Shown: piece by piece, positions 56,906 to 64,000 of the stretch
How the letters are laid out: each line of letters starts with the position of its first letter
Position numbering within the stretch: the stretch's first letter is position 1
Source of the DNA: Mycolicibacterium mucogenicum DSM 44124
GTDB taxonomy: Bacteria > Actinomycetota > Actinomycetes > Mycobacteriales > Mycobacteriaceae
NCBI RefSeq assembly: GCF_005670685.2
Contig: NZ_CP062008.1
Coordinates: forward strand, 3,286,001-3,350,000
DNA: 64,000 nucleotides
Direction: 5' to 3'
Made by a program: the position numbers and the translations under genes
Notes under the pieces: generated by a model
Seen by the model: the letters and a program-made list of their open reading frames with translations, nothing else
Database searches by the model: none
Told to the model about the DNA's origin: nothing

Positions 56906-57655
56906 CTAACGCGCTGACGCGACGATGATGTCCACGGCCTCGGCCACGCTGTCGGTGCAGTGGATCAGGTCAAGGTCGGATTCGGAAATCTTTCCTTCGG
57001 CCAGCATCGTGTTGCGGATCCATCCGATGAGGCCCGACCAGTAGTCGACGCCCAGCATGATGATCGGAAACGCGGTGACCTTGCGGGTCTGTACCAGGGT
57101 CAGGGCTTCGAACAGCTCGTCGAGGGTGCCGAATCCGCCGGGCAGGCACACGAACGCCTGCGCGTATTTGACGAACATGGTCTTGCGCACGAAGAAGTAG
57201 CGGAAGTTGATCCCGAGATCGACCCAGTGGTTGAGGCGCTGTTCGAACGGCAGCTCGATGCCCAGACCGACCGAATAGCCGCCGGACTCGCTGGCCCCAC
57301 GGTTGACCGCCTCCATCGCGCCCGGACCGCCTCCGGTGATCACGGCGTAGCCCGCGTGTACCAGCGCGGCGCCCAACTCCTCACCCAACCGGTATTCGAG
57401 CGAATGTGGTTCCGTGCGGGCGGAGCCGAAAACCGTTACTGCCCTGGGCATTTCCGACAGGGCATCGAAACCGTCGACGAACTCGCCCTGGATCCGCAGC
57501 ACGCGCCAGGGGTCCGTGTGTAGCCACTGGGTGTCACGGTGACTATCCAGCAGGCGCTGATCAGCGGTGGTGGCAGCGCATCGGTCGCGACGAAGTTGCA
57601 CCGGGCCGCTGATCTGGAGGTCGCCGTCGTCGTCCAGGTTGTCGTTCTCGTTCAC
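56906..57655 (-). CDS. LOG-family (TIGR00730) Rossmann-fold protein
   Basis: 249 residues from GTG 57655. Nucleotide motifs VITGGGPGAMEAVNRGA and VCLPGGFGTLDELFEAL (the PGGxGTxxE signature of cytokinin-riboside 5'-monophosphate phosphoribohydrolases). Hydrolyses nucleoside monophosphates to base and ribose phosphate. This is the longer mycobacterial form with about 60 extra N-terminal residues. Confidence 0.88.
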   Translation of the reverse strand: MNENDNLDDDGDLQISGPVQLRRDRCAATTADQRLLDSHRDTQWLHTDPWRVLRIQGEFVDGFDALSEMPRAVTVFGSARTEPHSLEYRLGEELGAALVHAGYAVITGGGPGAMEAVNRGASESGGYSVGLGIELPFEQRLNHWVDLGINFRYFFVRKTMFVKYAQAFVCLPGGFGTLDELFEALTLVQTRKVTAFPIIMLGVDYWSGLIGWIRNTMLAEGKISESDLDLIHCTDSVAEAVDIIVASAR

Positions 57656-57693
57656 GTCGGCCAGCGTATGGGAAGCCGGTGCTCACCTGAGTT

Positions 57694-60300
57694 TCAGCTG
57701 GCCGCCGCACCGGTGCGGATCAACTTGGCGAGATCCTCACGGTCGGAGATGTCGAGCTTGATGCAGGCCCGATACAGGTGGCCCTCGACCGTGCGGACCG
57801 ATACCGTCAGCCGGTCGGCGATCTCGCGATTGCTCAGCCCGGCGGCAACCAGGTTGGCAATCTCACGTTCGCGCACCGTCAACGGCAAGGGGTGCGCCGC
57901 CAATTCCAGTGCGGGAGTGCGCACTCCCCCGCACTGCGCGGCCAACCGGTTGGCGACGGCGGCGGCCTCGGCGCTGCGTCGCCGGTCGTCCGCCGCCGCG
58001 AATGTCGCCGATGCCTGCGCGGCTGCGTCGAGAGCGGACAGCAGCGCGCCGAGCTGCTCGAATTGCTCTGCGGCAGTGAATAATCCGGCACCGTCGCGCT
58101 CGCTGACGGCCCGGGCATGTGCCGTGATCACCGCCGCCATGCGGCCGCCGACTCCGGACGCGACCTCGATCAGCCGGTCCGCGGCGCTGTAGTCCCCGAA
58201 TCGCACTGCGTCATGCAACGCCAGCATGGTCACCGCACACTGGCCGGAACTGTCGGCCAACCGGGCCGCATCCAATGCCAGTTCGATTGCGGCGCTGACG
58301 TTTCCCTCTGCCGCCGCGAGCCACGATTCGGCGATCCTGAGCTGTGGGCCGAACACCGCGACGTGCCGGCCGGAGCGGACTTTCAGCTCGGCGACCATCT
58401 TGGCCCCAGGCTGCACGTGGCCCAATGCGCAGTACGACTGCGCCAGCAGCAGCCGGGCCGGGAAGCTCCATGAAGCCGCCGACTCTGCCGTCAGTGCCGC
58501 CACCGTCTGCTCCATCCGCGACACCGTCTCGACGAAATCGCCGCGGGCCAAACCGATGGTGCCGACCAACACGTTGGCCATCCCCCACGCCAGATACTGG
58601 CCCGACGAGGTGATCTGCATCATGACGGCGGATCGGCTGCTCGCCGCGTCGAATTCGCCGGCGAGCACCAACGCCCGCACCTCCCCGAACGCGGTGAGAT
58701 AACGGAGCAACCCGTCCGCCTTCGCGCTGGCCATGCGGCCCCGGCGCGCCAATACCGCCACCTCTTCGCTGCGTCCCATCAGTGCCAGTGCGAGCGCACC
58801 ACCGAAGGCCGCCCACTGCAACGCGACCGGATGCGCGATGGGCTCGGCCAGCACTCGATCGGCCATCGCCACGGCCTCGGTCAGCCGGTTCTCGAAAGCC
58901 AGTGTTGCCGACGCCGTGCCGTCGATGATCGGTACCAGCTCGGGGCTCGTGATGCGCTCGCGGAGCAGGGCGAGCACTTCATCGGAGCCCTCGGCGTCAC
59001 CCATTGCCCAGTGCAGGTTGGCGATGCGGGCCCATCCCCACCGCAGCAACTCAAGTTCGGTCATCTGCTCGGGGTCGAACGAGCTGAGCGTCTCCTCGGC
59101 CTCGGTCGCCTTGCCCTGCCACAGCAGCGAACGCGCCAGCAGTTCGCCGGCCTCGAGACCACCGCCCCGGTTGGTCGCCGCGCGCGCCAGCCGCTCACCC
59201 AACGTCACGTTCGTGAGGGCGATCGCCTCTCTCGCCGCCGTGACGAGCAGGTCCAGATCGGGGACCTCGTCGCTGTCCAGCGTCAGCTCCGCCAGCCGGA
59301 TACGGTGCGCCGAACTGTTCAGCGGCCGGTCCCGCATCGCGCGAACGAGCTCGCCGCGAAGTCGGCGGGCCGCGGCCATCCCCAGCCGGCGACGGATCAC
59401 CTCACCGAACAACGGGTGGGTGAAGCGCACGTCGATGCCACCCGGTTCCTCACCGACGCGCACCAGACCGCGGCTTTCCGCCTCTTCGACCACCTCCGCA
59501 CCGACGATGGCGGTCAGGGTGTCCAGGTCGAGGGGTTCGCAGAAGGTCAGCAACCGCAGTGCGTGCAGCACCTGGTCGGGCAACTGGTCGACCCTGGAGT
59601 CCAGCAAGGACGCCAGCTCCGAGGTGACCGCGGCGCGGCCCCGCAGCTGCCACACGCCCCGCACCTGCCGCAGAGTCCCGGCCTCGATGGCGCCTTCCAC
59701 CAGGTGGCGGACGAACAGTGCATTGCCGCCCGAGGCCTGCCACATCAGCTCGGCAGACAGACCCTCCACCTGTCCGCCCAATGCCTCTTCGATGAGGCCG
59801 ACACACTGCTGCTGGCTGAACGGCATCAGATGCAACCGCTGCAGATACCGGTCCTTCCACAGCGACGTGATCGCGTCGGGGACCGGCGCGCCGGCCCGGA
59901 CCGTGGCCACGATGCGCACCGAACCGTCCAACGCCAGCTGGTGCAGCAGCGTCGCCGACAGCTGGTCCAACAGATGTGCGTCGTCGACGCCGATCACCGA
60001 ATGACCTTCGGCCAGAATCGTTTCGCGCGCCGCGGACAGGAATGCCACCGGGTCACGCGAGGTGGCGCTGCGTACGAGATGGGCGAACACGCCGAGCGGG
60101 ATGCCCCGCGCCGACTCGGTTGCCGCAACCCAGTGCGCGCGCACCGGCAGCGACTGGGTGACCAGCCGGGCGAGCGTCGTTTTGCCTACGCCCGCATCAC
60201 CGACCAGGACGATGCCGCAATCGCCGGATTCCCCGAGCAATGCTCCGCGAATCACCGAGAATTCACTGTCGCGGTGAACGACCGGCCAGTTCTGGGCCAC
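57694..60300 (-). CDS. large ATP-binding LuxR-family transcriptional regulator (LAL/MalT-like)
   Basis: 868 residues from GTG 60300, where homology starts; the frame runs on to 60420. Walker A GDAGVGKT (34-41) and Walker B-like VIGVDDAHLLDQL of an AAA/NTPase domain, a long TPR-like helical middle, and a C-terminal LuxR HTH (LTVREREIANLVAAGLSNREIADRLTVS). LAL regulators activate genes on binding an inducer. It sits beside the endolysin and patatin genes, whose promoters share TCGAGTAG repeats, and is the only candidate regulator in sight. Confidence 0.9.
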   Translation of the reverse strand: MAQNWPVVHRDSEFSVIRGALLGESGDCGIVLVGDAGVGKTTLARLVTQSLPVRAHWVAATESARGIPLGVFAHLVRSATSRDPVAFLSAARETILAEGHSVIGVDDAHLLDQLSATLLHQLALDGSVRIVATVRAGAPVPDAITSLWKDRYLQRLHLMPFSQQQCVGLIEEALGGQVEGLSAELMWQASGGNALFVRHLVEGAIEAGTLRQVRGVWQLRGRAAVTSELASLLDSRVDQLPDQVLHALRLLTFCEPLDLDTLTAIVGAEVVEEAESRGLVRVGEEPGGIDVRFTHPLFGEVIRRRLGMAAARRLRGELVRAMRDRPLNSSAHRIRLAELTLDSDEVPDLDLLVTAAREAIALTNVTLGERLARAATNRGGGLEAGELLARSLLWQGKATEAEETLSSFDPEQMTELELLRWGWARIANLHWAMGDAEGSDEVLALLRERITSPELVPIIDGTASATLAFENRLTEAVAMADRVLAEPIAHPVALQWAAFGGALALALMGRSEEVAVLARRGRMASAKADGLLRYLTAFGEVRALVLAGEFDAASSRSAVMMQITSSGQYLAWGMANVLVGTIGLARGDFVETVSRMEQTVAALTAESAASWSFPARLLLAQSYCALGHVQPGAKMVAELKVRSGRHVAVFGPQLRIAESWLAAAEGNVSAAIELALDAARLADSSGQCAVTMLALHDAVRFGDYSAADRLIEVASGVGGRMAAVITAHARAVSERDGAGLFTAAEQFEQLGALLSALDAAAQASATFAAADDRRRSAEAAAVANRLAAQCGGVRTPALELAAHPLPLTVREREIANLVAAGLSNREIADRLTVSVRTVEGHLYRACIKLDISDREDLAKLIRTGAAAS

Positions 60301-60366
60301 GGCGCACAATTCTACCGGCCGATTTTCGCTGTTGAAGGCGTTATGACCGGGAAAGATCGGTCCGCT

Positions 60367-60398
60367 TTTCGGGCCGGCAGCTAACGACCGGCCCGAAA
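60367..60398. terminator. hairpin after the endolysin gene
   Basis: TTTCGGGCCGG (60367-60377) pairs perfectly over 11 bp with CCGGCCCGAAA (60388-60398), loop of 10. No U-run on the minus strand; a terminator between the endolysin and the LuxR-type gene is likely but unproven. Confidence 0.55.
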
Positions 60399-60406
60399 TA
60401 CGGACG

Positions 60407-61831
60407 TTACATCTTGTCATGCAGATCGGACACCATGTCGAATAGCGTCTTGTTGTTGTGGGTCCTGGTAAGGACTTTCGCCAATGTCGTAATTTGGTCG
60501 AAGACCGAGCGAGTGGTGTTCTGCTTTTCGTCGAGCGGCTCGGTGTCCGGGGCCAGCAGGTCGACCACCCGGTAGTCCGCGCCGTCGGGGCCGATCAGTG
60601 GCGAGCCGTCGGTGTTGGTGCCGTTCAACATGTTCATGATGTCCTGCGGCTGAGCCATCGTGATCACTCCTGTCGCTCGGGCAGCTACCGGCCCTGCGTC
60701 GGCCGCAGTTCCGATGCCACAAGCGGCGGCAAAATCGTTGGGCGACAAGCCGTCTGCGACGTTCATGTCGCAATTGCCGAACGGGTTGCAGCCCATCGGC
60801 AGGCCTTGATTCGCGCCATATGCCCCGTCTGTGTACTGATGCGCGATCTGGCCGGGCAGCAGTGGGTTGGAGCCGTACGACGCAGCGATCACCCGAAGTC
60901 CTTTGGGCCGCGATACCCACATGGTGTTGAAGTCGCCCTGGTTGGCATAACCGATGATGCGCGCCGGATTGCCGGCGTATTCGGCGAGGTTGTCGTACAG
61001 GGCGTTGATCCAGGCGGATCCGTCGCCGCCAGGGTTCCCGCCGCTTTCGACGTCCAGCATCAGGACGACCCTGGGGTGCAGTCCCCCGTTGGCGTCGATC
61101 ATCTGCCGCACCGTGTTGGCATTGTCCTGCCAGTTCGGGCGCACGTAGGTGTAGACGATGCCGCAATCCAGCCGGCCGGTGTCCAGCGCATTGCGCATCC
61201 ACGCATAGTTCTGCGCGAAGTTGGAATCCCGATGCGTGCCGTCGCATACGCGGATGGACAGAATCTTGTACGGGTAGGAATCACTGACCGGCACCTGGAA
61301 TTCGGACACGTCGGCGAAGAAGCTGTCCACATGAGCCTGAGTCGGGGGTGTGCCGTCCTCGACGATCGGGCCGGCCACGTACCAGTGGTCGTTCCAGTAA
61401 TTGCTGTCGGACGGGAGTGCCTTGGGCGTGGTGCAGCACCCCCAGGAGCCCGACGATTCCATCGCGACGCCGTCGACGACACAGTTCATGTGCGAGTGGG
61501 GACCGCCGTCGCCTTCATGGTGCAGGTTGATCACCACCGGCGCGTCGCCGGGCACGTCGCTCAACGATGCGACGTGCATCAGATCGAATGGTCCGACGTG
61601 TTGCTCGCCGAACGGCAGGTACCGATACGACTCGGTGGACAGACCTTGCCTGCCCCAGACCATCTGGTCGCCGTTGAACACCGCCGAGAGTACGTCGGTC
61701 ACCAGGCCCGAACAGTCACAACCCACGCCGAGATCGTTCGGATCCCAGGTGCCGCCGTAGACGTAGTCGTCGCCGAGCCGGTCGAAGAATATGCGTTTGG
61801 CGAACTCCACGTCGCCTCGAGTGACGGTCAT
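60407..61831 (-). CDS. phage-type endolysin: NlpC/P60-like peptidase + GH25-like muramidase
   Basis: 474 residues from ATG 61831, with AGGAGGGACTG just upstream. N-terminal Cys-peptidase-like domain: GCDCSGLVTDVL (Cys40) and PHSHMNCVVDG (His112/114). Then a GH25-like domain: FFADVSEFQV (Asp174), VVLMLDVES (Asp260, Glu262), IIGYANQGDFNTMW. The tail (MNMLNGTNTDGSPLIG onward) looks like a small cell-wall-targeting or structural module. This is the layout of mycobacteriophage LysA proteins, but no phage genes adjoin it in the window. No signal peptide, so export needs a holin, lysis or another route. Confidence 0.85.
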   Translation of the reverse strand: MTVTRGDVEFAKRIFFDRLGDDYVYGGTWDPNDLGVGCDCSGLVTDVLSAVFNGDQMVWGRQGLSTESYRYLPFGEQHVGPFDLMHVASLSDVPGDAPVVINLHHEGDGGPHSHMNCVVDGVAMESSGSWGCCTTPKALPSDSNYWNDHWYVAGPIVEDGTPPTQAHVDSFFADVSEFQVPVSDSYPYKILSIRVCDGTHRDSNFAQNYAWMRNALDTGRLDCGIVYTYVRPNWQDNANTVRQMIDANGGLHPRVVLMLDVESGGNPGGDGSAWINALYDNLAEYAGNPARIIGYANQGDFNTMWVSRPKGLRVIAASYGSNPLLPGQIAHQYTDGAYGANQGLPMGCNPFGNCDMNVADGLSPNDFAAACGIGTAADAGPVAARATGVITMAQPQDIMNMLNGTNTDGSPLIGPDGADYRVVDLLAPDTEPLDEKQNTTRSVFDQITTLAKVLTRTHNNKTLFDMVSDLHDKM

Positions 61832-61895
61832 CAGTCCCTCCTTTGATGAAGTGATGGGAACCCAGTGTCGCGACGAGAGATGCAGGGCCGCACCA

Positions 61896-61911
61896 GTAGC
61901 CCACTACTCGA
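61896..61911 (-). promoter_or_regulatory. TCGAGTAG box 1 (upstream of endolysin)
   Basis: Minus-strand TCGAGTAGTGGGCTAC, 65 bp upstream of the endolysin start. It matches the box at 61958 at 15 of 16 positions in opposite orientation. Confidence 0.65.
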
Positions 61912-61957
61912 ATCGCTCCGCATCGGCGCACCCGATATTGCGGTGACGCCGCAATGG

Positions 61958-61973
61958 TCGAGTAGCGGGCTAC
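61958..61973 (+). promoter_or_regulatory. TCGAGTAG box 2 (upstream of the three-TM protein)
   Basis: TCGAGTAGCGGGCTAC on the plus strand, 108 bp before the ATG at 62081. Between the two boxes there is a further perfect 7-bp inverted repeat (ATTGCGG, TGACG, CCGCAAT; 61937-61955). Confidence 0.65.
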
Positions 61974-62080
61974 GCGCGTGTTCGAGCCGCCGGCGGCGCA
62001 ACATCGTTGGGGCATAGGCGAACCGGATCGCAAGCTGACACGGCGACTCGGTGGTCCTTGCCAGCACCGAGGAGGTCATC

Positions 62081-62758
62081 ATGAGCCTGGTTGCCATGGC
62101 GTCGGTCGCGGTCGCGCGCGACCTCGCACCGGTCGGTCAGCCGCTGAACAGCGTGACAATTGGCGCCGGACAGGGGGTTTCACCGTCACCGGCGCCGTCG
62201 GGCGGAGTGCCGGACGCGCAGCCGGAGATGCCGGCCCCCGGACCGACGGCGACGTTGCGTCGGCCAACTGATATCGCCCAAGTGGCCCCGCCGGCACCGC
62301 TGATCGATACAGCTGCCGGATTTGCGCAGTTGCTGGCCGCCCAGATCCCGGCCGAGGCACTCGTCGCCTACACGACGTTGTTGGCATTGTTCGTCGACTC
62401 AGGCCCTACATACAACACCGGCCGGTGGGTGCTCTACGGCTTTTCGGTGATCGCCTGCGGTGCCATCATCCTCGCGACCTATTGCGCCAAGCGGAATTAC
62501 ACGTTGCAGCACGGGGACGGTGTGAGCGCGCTATGCGTCATGCGCCCGCCGTACCTGCCGATCGCGGCAGCCATGTTGTCGATGGCCGTATACGGATTGA
62601 CAGTGCCCGGGTCACCACTGCAATACAGTGTGCCCGACGGCGCGTTCACGATGCTGTCCGGCACGCTTGCCGTCGGCGGAGCACTGATGATGACGATCCT
62701 CACACCGTTCCTGGGCACGGGTAATGCCGCCGTCCCGATAGCGAATTCCGAGCCCTGA
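62081..62758 (+). CDS. proline-rich three-TM membrane protein (225 aa)
   Basis: ATG 62081 with GAGGAGG 6-7 bases upstream. About 80 Pro/Ala-rich residues precede an amphipathic segment (QIPAEALVAYTTLLALF) and three clear helices near 125-145, 168-185 and 197-217. Not recognised. Between the endolysin and the patatin-like gene and sharing their operator motif, it could act in membrane permeabilisation or as an anchor, but the size exceeds typical holins and the role is inferred only from position. Confidence 0.7.
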   Translation: MSLVAMASVAVARDLAPVGQPLNSVTIGAGQGVSPSPAPSGGVPDAQPEMPAPGPTATLRRPTDIAQVAPPAPLIDTAAGFAQLLAAQIPAEALVAYTTLLALFVDSGPTYNTGRWVLYGFSVIACGAIILATYCAKRNYTLQHGDGVSALCVMRPPYLPIAAAMLSMAVYGLTVPGSPLQYSVPDGAFTMLSGTLAVGGALMMTILTPFLGTGNAAVPIANSEP

Positions 62759-62775
62759 CATCTGAATTCGCATAT

Positions 62776-62795
62776 TCGAGTAGTCGACTACTCGA
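62776..62795. promoter_or_regulatory. 20-bp perfect palindrome with TCGAGTAG arms (upstream of patatin gene)
   Basis: TCGAGTAGTCGACTACTCGA, a perfect dyad 54 bp before the patatin-like ATG. Each arm carries the same 8-mer as the boxes at 61896 and 61958. Confidence 0.75.
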
Positions 62796-62849
62796 TACAG
62801 CCACCCGCCACCGTCATTAGCTTCGAATCCAGCAAAAGGGAGGTGCGCG

Positions 62850-64000
62850 ATGGCGTTTCAGAGTCCGTCCAAGGCGTCGGAGTCCACCCAGGAACTACGC
62901 CTCGCGACGACGATGACCGGCGGAGTCAGCCTCGCGATCTGGATGGCCGGGGTGACACGTGAGATCAATCTGCTTGCCCAGGCGTCGGAGTGGCGACTGA
63001 GGGGCGGTGACCTTCCCGCCTCGACGCTGACCACGGCGGCGGAAACATCCCTCAAGCTCTACGCCGAGCTGATCGATCTGCTCGACGTCGTTGCCGACGT
63101 CGACATTCTGTCGGGAACCAGCGCCGGCGGCATCAATGCAGCGTTCCTCGCCTGGTCCCGAGTCAAAGGCGCCGACCTGGGCAATCTCCGCGAACTCTGG
63201 CTCGACCTGGGTGCGCTGACCGACCTTTTACGCGATCCCACAGATGCCAGCACGCCGTCGCTCCTCTACGGCGACGAACGCATGTTCAAGAGCCTCGACG
63301 CCGAGATTCCGACATTCACGCACGGGCCGTTCCAGACCCAAAGCAGTGGTGATCTGCCGTCTACGACGCTCTACATCACGACGACACTGCTCAACGGCGA
63401 GACCAGCAGGTTCACCGACTCCTTCGGTACTCAGGTCCAAGACGTCGACCGGCGCGGCGTCTTTACCTTCACCGAGCAGAACCTCACGAATGGCAATGCC
63501 GCGTCTGCACTCGCGTTGGCCGCGCGCAGCAGCGCCTCGTTCCCCGCCGCGTTCGAGCCCTCCTTCATCCCCTTCACAGAAGGAACCGTCAGGTCGGGAG
63601 ACGTGCCCGCCCGACCGCCGATGGCACGCTTCACCAACTTCACCCGGCCGCACTGGGTCGCCGATGGTGGATTGCTGGACAACCAGCCCATTGACGTTGT
63701 GCTGCAACGAATCTTCGATCGGCCCGCCCAACGACCGGTCCGCCGGGTCCTCCTGTTCGTCGTGCCGTCCTCGGGACCGACACCAACCGTGGAGGAAGCA
63801 CCGCAAGATCGACTCGACGAACCTCTCGGACTCGTCGACGCGCTCCTCAAAGACCTCACCGCAATGACGTCGCAATCGATCTCCGTCGACCTCCGTGCCA
63901 TCCGCACCCACCAAGACCGGATGCACGCGCGCGCCAACACAAGACTGCATCTCGCACAGCTCGCCATCAATCTGGGGTCCGACAGGCCGCTGCTGACCCC
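62850..64000 (+). CDS. patatin-like phospholipase (DUF3376-type), partial at right edge
   Basis: ATG 62850 with GGGAGG 6 bases upstream; open for 383 codons to the window end. Begins with the actinobacterial patatin pattern LRLATTMTGGVSLAIWMAGVTREI, has the serine elbow SGTSAGGINAAF (Ser91), and the catalytic Asp in VADGGLLDNQPI. The serine-aspartate dyad cleaves acyl esters of phospholipids. The same family often extends for about 1000 residues with DUF3376, so much of it lies outside. Preceded by the 20-bp palindrome. Confidence 0.87.
   Translation, partial: MAFQSPSKASESTQELRLATTMTGGVSLAIWMAGVTREINLLAQASEWRLRGGDLPASTLTTAAETSLKLYAELIDLLDVVADVDILSGTSAGGINAAFLAWSRVKGADLGNLRELWLDLGALTDLLRDPTDASTPSLLYGDERMFKSLDAEIPTFTHGPFQTQSSGDLPSTTLYITTTLLNGETSRFTDSFGTQVQDVDRRGVFTFTEQNLTNGNAASALALAARSSASFPAAFEPSFIPFTEGTVRSGDVPARPPMARFTNFTRPHWVADGGLLDNQPIDVVLQRIFDRPAQRPVRRVLLFVVPSSGPTPTVEEAPQDRLDEPLGLVDALLKDLTAMTSQSISVDLRAIRTHQDRMHARANTRLHLAQLAINLGSDRPLLT

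Noticed and set aside
58831..60384. Long plus-strand frame opposite the LuxR-type regulator
   Set aside because: Antisense shadow rich in Arg, Gln and His; the minus strand carries clear NTPase and HTH motifs.

Overview
The window is high-GC actinobacterial chromosome, most likely from a fast-growing mycobacterium (Mycolicibacterium type). The case for this is a DosR/DosS pair very close to the M. tuberculosis proteins, a PknF-like kinase, several F420-type (DDN-like and PPOX-class) proteins, a WS/DGAT wax ester/triacylglycerol synthase, Acg-type nitroreductases and tandem-domain universal stress proteins. No rRNA, tRNA or CRISPR array was seen.

Layout. 1-4.8 kb: a leftward pair made of a frameshifted Ser/Thr kinase and a very large FHA/membrane Fe-S/ferredoxin/FAD reductase that runs off the window. 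4.9-10.9 kb: housekeeping metabolism (FAD-linked hydroxyacid dehydrogenase, acyl-CoA dehydrogenase, ClC-type chloride channel, NAD-dependent epimerase) and small proteins. 11-20.5 kb: a catabolic or detoxification block (acetoacetate-decarboxylase-like protein; operon ALDH/DDN-like/enoyl-reductase-like/PPOX; DJ-1 family; two tandem AraC regulators; SDR; quinone reductase). A 38-bp operator-like element occurs at both divergent promoters of this block. A decayed PAP2 phosphatase follows.

21-36.3 kb is a dormancy (DosR) cluster: four universal stress proteins, two Acg-like nitroreductases, dosR-dosS, a WS/DGAT synthase, membrane proteins and a phosphoketolase, with DosR-box-like sites in front of most transcription units. 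An IS630-family element has landed exactly in the stop codon of the USP gene upstream of dosR and now separates them. The phosphoketolase has lost its C-terminal part and reads antisense into the synthase gene.

38.1-44.7 kb is a compositionally distinct island between a P450 and a methyltransferase. It holds a 1352-residue NACHT/STAND-like NTPase with a C-terminal PD-(D/E)XK nuclease motif, followed by a DUF4209 protein with an RNxxxHG (HEPN-like) motif. It also contains a short ORF related to the N-terminus of the AAA ATPase gene 1 kb downstream. This is the best candidate for an undescribed, probably anti-phage, system.

44.8-57.7 kb returns to core genes: AAA ATPase, PadR regulator with two matching operators and a nitronate monooxygenase, an amidohydrolase/CoA-transferase/enoyl-CoA hydratase operon, TspO, SOUL, SRPBCC, RibD-C and LOG proteins. 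57.7-64 kb holds a LuxR-type ATPase regulator, a phage-type two-domain endolysin, a three-TM protein and a patatin-like phospholipase. The last three share a TCGAGTAG operator motif, which suggests one coordinated cell-envelope or lysis regulon.
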